Positions 58,871 through 64,000 of a stretch of DNA of 64,000 bases are shown one piece after another. Position 1 is the first letter of the stretch; the number at the start of each line of letters is the position of its first letter. The DNA is from Congeria kusceri. Taxonomy: Eukaryota > Mollusca > Bivalvia > Myida > Dreissenidae. The notes beneath the pieces are model-generated. The model was not told the origin of the DNA and did not search any database. It worked only from the letters and a program-made list of their open reading frames with translations. The stretch lies in contig CM051034.1 in NCBI GenBank assembly GCA_027627225.1, positions 12,430,261-12,494,260 of the forward strand. Direction: 5' to 3'. A program made the translations under genes and the position numbers.

Positions 58871-59488
58871 GATTACTATATATAAAAATTAATTAGTGTA
58901 CCATAGTCTTTAATTATTTAAAAATTTAAATTCAGCTAGGACAATAAACAATTTATCACTTGTTTTCATGGAACATTTTCTAAAAATATTTCTTTAAAAA
59001 TACTTTTAAGAGCCAAATGCCATCATTCAGTAACATTACAAGATGATAAATATATACACGTAATCAGATATAGATTGATAGATTTATTTCAACATAAAAC
59101 ACATGATCACATGGCACAATACATCACAACATGCATGAAAAGAAATAAAATTGTGTATGGATTAAAAATGCCTATGCAAGTCAATATTGTATGTTAAGGA
59201 TAACACAAAAAGAGTTAAAGGAAACTCTTATTTCCCTTTTGGTTCTTAGATATTCATAAAATGACCAAAAAGTACAACAGTTCGAGGAAAACTACGAATA
59301 AAGCTGGGATGTATCAGGCCGTATGTCAGTAATGTGAAGGGTATCTATTAAAAAGGATTTAATAAACATTGAAAGTGTAAGGACACAACACAGTTGAAAT
59401 TTTAGGGGAATATGAATAAAAAAAACTCAATGTTCACACAGTTTGTTTCAAATTTAATGGATTTATAGTGTTTACCGATATTTTGCGA
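58871..59488. other. AT-rich, no supported feature
   Basis: Nothing recognised. Confidence 0.35.
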
Positions 59489-59583
59489 AAAGTGTTGTCC
59501 CGGATTAGCCTGTGCGGACAGCACATGCTGATCCGGGATGACACTTTACGCACATGCATTAGGCCTGGTTTTCCCATGCCACG
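59489..59583. mobile_element. Foldback element, one arm only
   Basis: AAAGTGTTGTCCCGGATTAG, CCTGTGCGGACAGCACATG, then ACACTTTACGCACATGCATT and CCCATGCCACGCC correspond to the right arm of the 38739-38993 family. The left arm is missing. Confidence 0.8.
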
Positions 59584-60089
59584 CCACATATAATGTGATG
59601 AAGCCATTTTTATTTGCAGTTCACTGTTTCTGTAATTGTTGGATTTGTGAGTAATTTTAATGACCTTGACACAAAATGTGAAGACTCGGTTTTAATGAGG
59701 TTATGTCTATACATGTTTGTTGTGTAGTATCTATTAATGTTTTCCAACTTACACATGTTTTTCAAATTTATCTATTGATGTTTTCATGTTTCCAACACAT
59801 GTTTTCCAAATTAAGGAAATTGTTTACGTTACAGTTTGGACATAGTAGAAATGGCTTAGGTTTTTCAAAAATGTTAATATTCAGAATGTTGAGAAAAGTA
59901 TTTTTTTAGTGACATAATTTTCTTCCGATTAACGGGTGGCATAATCTCATATTGCTGTACTTGTCCATTTTTTACAAATGATGCTTGCCTCTTGTCCACA
60001 CTGTAATTATATAGTAAATTTTAGCAATATTTCACTCGTCAGTACATTCTCTGGGACAAGCTGGGCAATTAGGACAATAATTATTGATT

Positions 60090-60398
60090 TTGCTGGGCCC
60101 GGCTAGCTCAGTTGGTAGAGTGCTGGACTGTCAATCAGGGGATCGTGAGTTGGAACCCCAGCCCGGCCACATAACTTGTGGGGTTTGGTCATGAAATTAT
60201 TTCTATGGCCATTCTCCCACTACCTCTGATTCAAGTAGGGCGGTTGTCAGTTACTGGCATAAGTATGTGCACAAAGTACTTGTAAACCGCTTAGATCGGC
60301 TAAACTTGCCCAGGAAAAGTGTGAGTAGGTTAACTGACCGCCGTGATATGACTGAAATACTGTTAAAAATGGCGAAAAATCCAAACAAACAAACAAAC
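60090..60398 (+). mobile_element. tRNA-derived SINE, RUDI-like (V-SINE) with target duplication
   Basis: The head is a tRNA-like sequence: A box TAGCTCAGTTGGTAGAG, an anticodon-like CTGTCAA loop, and a worn B box GAGTTGGAACC. The middle carries TCAAGTAGGGCGGTTGTCAG and TTACTGGCATAAGTATGTGC, which I recall as the conserved central part of molluscan RUDI/V-SINEs. The tail ends in CAAACAAACAAACAA. AATTATTGATT is repeated on both sides (60079-60089 and 60399-60409), so insertion by target-primed reverse transcription is well supported. Confidence 0.85.
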
Positions 60399-60409
60399 AA
60401 TTATTGATT

Positions 60410-61347
60410 GGGCCATCCCTGAAAGTTGATAAAACTGATCATAGTCAATAAAAGTATATCAATGAAAAGCAGTGTTTCATTGATAATATTATATATTAAT
60501 GAAAGTATTTTATGTTGGATCGATCAGTGGCTATGAATGTAAAGTTCTGCTTGTTGTTGTCTTGGGGCCGTATTACAGAAACATTTTAACAAAAATCTTA
60601 TCCCGTACTCGTAAATCATAATTTTTCTTTAACTTTGTATCCATGTGTATATGCCATTGTGTTTAGCATTGATAAATGAGAAACTATATTATTAACTATT
60701 ATTTACTTAACTAACGGATTCACAAATTTAAATGTAAATTTTTATTGAATATAACATTACAAAAATTGTGTCTTAAGTAAAAATTTTGTACCAGTATATA
60801 AACTTAAATATGTTTCTGGAATATGCCCCATTAAATAGTTGAATTTGTCAGTGTACTTCTTGAAAGTGAAAATGTGGGTAAATTGTTTTGATTTCGTGTC
60901 TTGATTATTTGAATTTAAAGATAAAAATCGGTTACAAGAGGTCTCTGCTCAATAAGTCAATTAGCTCAGCTTCTGGTTGATCGCAGTTTTGAAGTGTATA
61001 ATCTTCTGTAGATGCAATTTATTGTCATTCATAGACAAGGGATGCAGGATATAAAAGATCGTATTGATTTGCACTGGACTGTTGTCGGTTGGCCTTAATA
61101 TATCGCGAGGAATTTAGAATCCGGAAAATAAATCAATGGAGGATAGGTTACTACAAATATAGCCTCGCTGACTGAAGTGCACTGTCCTTTCGTAATTTGG
61201 ATTTATTGGTTAATGTTAAAATGGTATTACTTTACAATATAAATGAAACTTGATTCATATGCACTGAAAATAATTTGTTAAGATAAAATGCAATATATTG
61301 TTGTTTATGACAATATATGATGTAACAATTTCACAACATGTAGTTTT
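60410..61347. other. AT-rich, no supported feature
   Basis: No exon or repeat recognised. Confidence 0.35.
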
Positions 61348-61800
61348 TATGTCGCCTGAGAAGGCGATATATAGGGGTTACTTTTGGCAGAAAATAACTT
61401 GAGAAGTTTTTGTGCTATTATTATGAAATTTTTGGAAGTGTTAGTAGGCATAAAAGGAAGGTTAAGTTCGATTTTCGGCATAATTGCTCTTATCGTACTT
61501 GTGTTATGCCCCTTTAAAAAAAAATCAAATAAGGCATATGTAGACAATAACTTAACAAGTTTTTGCTCAGTCTTTATGAAACTTTATGGAAGTGTTAGTA
61601 GGCATAAAAGGAAGGTTAAGTGCAATTTTCGGCATAATTGCTTTTATCGTACTTATGTTATGCCCATTCAAAAAAAAATCATTCAAATAAGGCTTTGTTG
61701 GCATAAAAGGAAAGTCAAGTTCGGTTTTTGGCATAATTGCTGATATCATACTTGAGTTATGCCCCGTCAGGCAACACATCTGACGCGCGGAGTTCTAGTC
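61348..61800 (+). repeat. Array of ~160-bp units, three copies
   Basis: Starts TATGTCGCCTGAGAAGGCG and includes ATAACTTGAGAAGTTTTTG, GTTAGTAGGCATAAAAGGAAG, TTCGATTTTCGGCATAATTG and TTATGCCCCTTT in each unit. It ends GCCCCGTCAGGCAACACATC. The frames at 61384-61743 and on the opposite strand are by-products. Confidence 0.75.
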
Positions 61801-62463
61801 ATACTTGCAAACTCCAAAAAGGCCAGTAATGTTAAAGTACAATTGTACTTAGTTATCTCAAACTCGCTTATCTTGAAGTTCTGGATAAGTCAAAGTGGAA
61901 ACAAATTCCTGAAACAAATTCCAGATTTACTTTTTTCTTATTTTATATGAATCAATGACTCCAAATTTTGTGAATAACATAATCTATTCCTAATATTTGT
62001 TATCACTTGTTGGTTCTTACTTTTTGTTGAAAGGTACCGGGAGGGAAATTGAATACACAATAAGAAGGGATTTTTTTAAACTAATTATTTTAATATTTCA
62101 GTTAGAGTGTCATATTCCAAAAGAAGACCAGTTGCATTGTTTACAAACAGATATACTGCTGAAGTTTGTTATCTTGAAGTTTCCGGAAATTCAAAATGAC
62201 TTCAATATATCCAAAAGTCTGACTTATCCAAATACAGGCTGTATAGAAATTGCATAATAAAGCTTATGAAGTGTTTGTGATTATCAATAAATGGAAATGA
62301 ATCCTTAAACAGTAGCTTGGGACGAGTTAAAACGTTAATGGCTAAAAATTGGAAAAGTCTGTTCTTCACCATTAACGTCGAATTCCAGGAATTTTATTAA
62401 TATAACTGAAATCCAGGAATTTAAGTACAAAGAAGGCTGCATTTTACCCAGCATGTTATCTTT
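61801..62463. other. Dispersed repeat pieces, no supported gene
   Basis: TCTTGAAGTTCTGGATAAGTC at 61872 and TCTTGAAGTTTCCGG at 62171 are related words of a dispersed repeat. The frame at 61997-62257 overlaps it and is not accepted. Confidence 0.35.
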
Positions 62464-62569
62464 TCACAAAATAAAGGCAAATTCTAGACTCGTTAGTAGT
62501 TGCAGTGTGAACCCACATATTTCATCACCATAATCTGCAGAAACATACGTAGGAGTTGTCTGCAGTACA

Positions 62570-62623
62570 AAAGCCACTAGATCCACGTATTGTACAAGAG
62601 CCACTAGATCCACGTATTGATCC
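62570..62623 (-). repeat. 27-bp in-frame tandem duplication
   Basis: CCACTAGATCCACGTATTG with a variable spacer occurs twice 27 bases apart (62574 and 62601). In the minus-strand frame 62464-62721 it duplicates the residues QYVDLVA. Whether that frame is coding is uncertain. Confidence 0.7.
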
Positions 62624-62656
62624 AGACTGTCTTCTGCGAACGTTGACTCCTTTTTA

Positions 62657-62806
62657 CTAAAAGCAATCGACCGAATTGTGTACTTTCTCTTGTTGTGATG
62701 TGAATTCTGCACTCGGCTCACTACTGTTATTAATGTTTATGCAGTAGATTGTCGTCACGGTGGCACGTCTGGAGGATAACGACTCCACAGTGATGCAGGA
62801 ACATTT
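62657..62806 (-). CDS. Candidate exon, unidentified
   Basis: On the minus strand, acceptor TTCATTAATTTTGCAG precedes an open frame of 49 codons, KCSCITVESLSSRRATVTT continuing to SSEPSAEFTSQQEK and VHNSVDCF, with TAG at 62659-62657. Base composition is more balanced than the surroundings and the frame is Ser/Thr-rich. An overlapping frame on the same strand (62721-62464, MSRVQNSHHNKRKY) is an alternative. No donor or partner exon was found, so a terminal exon is the simplest reading. Confidence 0.3.
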   Translation of the reverse strand, partial: KCSCITVESLSSRRATVTTIYCININNSSEPSAEFTSQQEKVHNSVDCF

Positions 62807-63444
62807 CTGCAAAATTAATGAAAACAAGAAATGTCTTTAAGTAAATCTTTTAGCGCAACTACTCGTAACATTTTTTACAGATTCTTTTTTTGTTCAAAGC
62901 ATTTAAAAAGCCTTAAATGAACAACACTAAATTATGCGACCAATTTTTCAATCTGTGTGTAATCTACTGAAAACAAACAACAAAAAACAGCGATAATTTG
63001 ACTCAAAATAAAGAAAAACAGACTTGGCTTTGTTATGACACAACTGAACCTGAAGTCAAAGCTACACTCGTTATTTTTTACATTTTTGAACATCAGCATA
63101 GTCATTGAAAAACATGTTTGATTTTTTTTACTGTGAAGAGGCCTTTTAGAGGCTCCAAATATATCAGGAAAAACACTTTAATACTGTAGATCACCTATAT
63201 GTACACATTAAACCTTAAGGAAACTGAATAAGAAAGTGGTTGATTCAAATTTGACTTCAACCCTCGGGCAAAATGTAGTACACAAAGTGTATGAAGGGCA
63301 CTCTTGGCATGTAACATGATATAAGTTAGTGTTATAAGTTTAGTTACTAGTTTGGTATGTCGTACCTTTAACAATCCATCAAAGTATTTTGGTGTCAATG
63401 GTAGCATAGCCTACCATATATAGTCCCGTTCATAGCTGTTGGGT
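62807..63444. other. No gene; one Helitron-like terminal word
   Basis: AAAACAAGAAATGTCTTTAA at 62820-62839 matches the end of the 32840-34199 element in reverse, perhaps a solo terminal scrap. Nothing else supported. Confidence 0.3.
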
Positions 63445-63720
63445 AACATTTGTTGTTGTTGTCTTAGCAGCGACACGAAAGAGAATGGCAGATAATTCGC
63501 CACGATTTCATTGGGTACCCAACAGTTCCGACAGGTGTTAGACATCTAATACATATCTGGCAACAATTCCCACATTTGTTGTTGTTATCTTTGCTGTTGA
63601 CAAGAATGGCTGATAATCTGGCACTGACATGACAACAACAGCTCTAGATATCTAATACACTTAGAAATACTTCCCACATTTGTTGTTGTTGTCGTTGCAG
63701 CATTGCTGACGAGAATGGCC
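63445..63720 (+). repeat. Triplicated unit containing acceptor and start codon
   Basis: Three related units begin at about 63445, 63571 and 63675. Each has ACATTTGTTGTTGTTGTC, a GCAG or worn equivalent, then GAGAATGGC and GATAAT, with ATG at 63485, 63606 and 63715. Units one and two also share a TATCTAATACA block before the next unit. The first two frames end after 18 and 8 codons; the third continues into the exon 63715-63855. The second unit has lost the acceptor AG (TTGCTG). Confidence 0.75.
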
Positions 63721-63855
63721 GATAATCCGCCATTGACGTCCAGCGGTGACCACGACTGCTCCGACCGATGGGAGACGTCTCGAGATTCCAGCTACTACAG
63801 CAGCTACTCTTGCAGACAGATCGTCGAGCCGACCTCCAGCACTCACGACCGTTCG
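63715..63855 (+). CDS. First coding exon of an unidentified gene, cut by window end
   Basis: ATG in context GAGAATGGCC opens 47 codons, MADNPPLTSSGDHDCSDRW, then SYYSSYSCRQIVEPTSS, ending exactly on a codon at the donor TTCG|GTGAGT (phase 0). The exon is clearly richer in G and C than its surroundings and 12 of 47 residues are Ser, with Tyr and Asp, suggesting a disordered, possibly phosphorylated cytosolic N-terminus. GTTGTCGTTGCAG just upstream could be an acceptor, so an untranslated exon probably lies to the left. The start was chosen because two diverged upstream duplicates of the same start region do not stay open. The rest of the gene lies beyond the window; no family is recognised. 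Confidence 0.6.
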
Positions 63856-64000
63856 GTGAGTTTTTGTTGTCTGTATGTTAGTGTTCCCACTACTTTTCAT
63901 AAATGGGGGGTGGGGCGGGGGTCACGAGGGGTTCACTGCTCTAAACCCCTTCCATAAAGAAATTACTCTAGCATTTGCAAACATTTGATGAGTTTTCCTT

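Noticed and set aside
60098..60170. Functional tRNA gene
   Set aside because: The anticodon stem is mismatched, the B box is worn, and it is the head of a SINE with tail and target duplications.
61997..62257. 86-codon frame with an acceptor-like TTTCAG inside
   Set aside because: It overlaps words of a dispersed repeat also present at 61872; no partner exon.

Overview
The window is eukaryotic, AT-rich, intron- and repeat-dominated nuclear DNA. It holds no bacterial-type gene, no rRNA and no convincing intact tRNA gene. A RUDI-like V-SINE with target-site duplications (60090-60398), several copies of a foldback element with GGGCTTAATGCATGTGCG-type ends, and many dispersed arrays that begin TATGCCCCC and run into GTCCGTCCGTCTG together suggest a bivalve mollusc, possibly dreissenid. 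That assignment is recall-based inference and was not searched.

Coding content is sparse and consists of isolated exons recognised by splice signals and open frames. On the plus strand there is a partial exon at 1-28 with a partner at 2893, and weak exons at 9635, 39589 and 48268. A phase-consistent three-exon 3' end of a gene lies at 54319-56061, a further exon with a strong donor at 56222-56324, and a first coding exon at 63715-63855 whose gene leaves the window on the right. On the minus strand there are small candidate exons at 24315-24358 and 62657-62806. A three-exon mini-gene (7373-8056) sits inside a mobile element. None of the proteins could be named.

Mobile elements dominate. Elements with definable ends are: 4816-9074 (7-bp duplication, carrying the mini-gene and a nested TA-flanked element at 5227-6218); 10011-12030 (foldback element split by another repeat); 12977-15519; 27201-28400 (6-bp duplication); 29842-30318 and 37355-38607 (both TTAA-flanked); 40307-41046 (hAT-like, 8-bp duplication); 43445-44043; 52041-52962; 55311-55747; 56851-57053. 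Two copies of a Helitron/Helentron-like element lie in opposite orientation (32840-34199 and 48622-51059). The second copy has an inferable empty site, because it interrupts one unit of a 100-bp tandem duplication.

A second layer consists of about fourteen arrays of 130-200 bp units sharing a common design: a short terminal box, then a GTCC/GTCT-rich stretch, then tandem units. They are unrelated in most of their sequence, yet several keep the nine-base motif TCAAGGTCA. Minisatellites of 25, 32, 39, 42 and 59 bp and a large ATC-type microsatellite make up the rest. Most long reading frames in the window are by-products of these tandem repeats.
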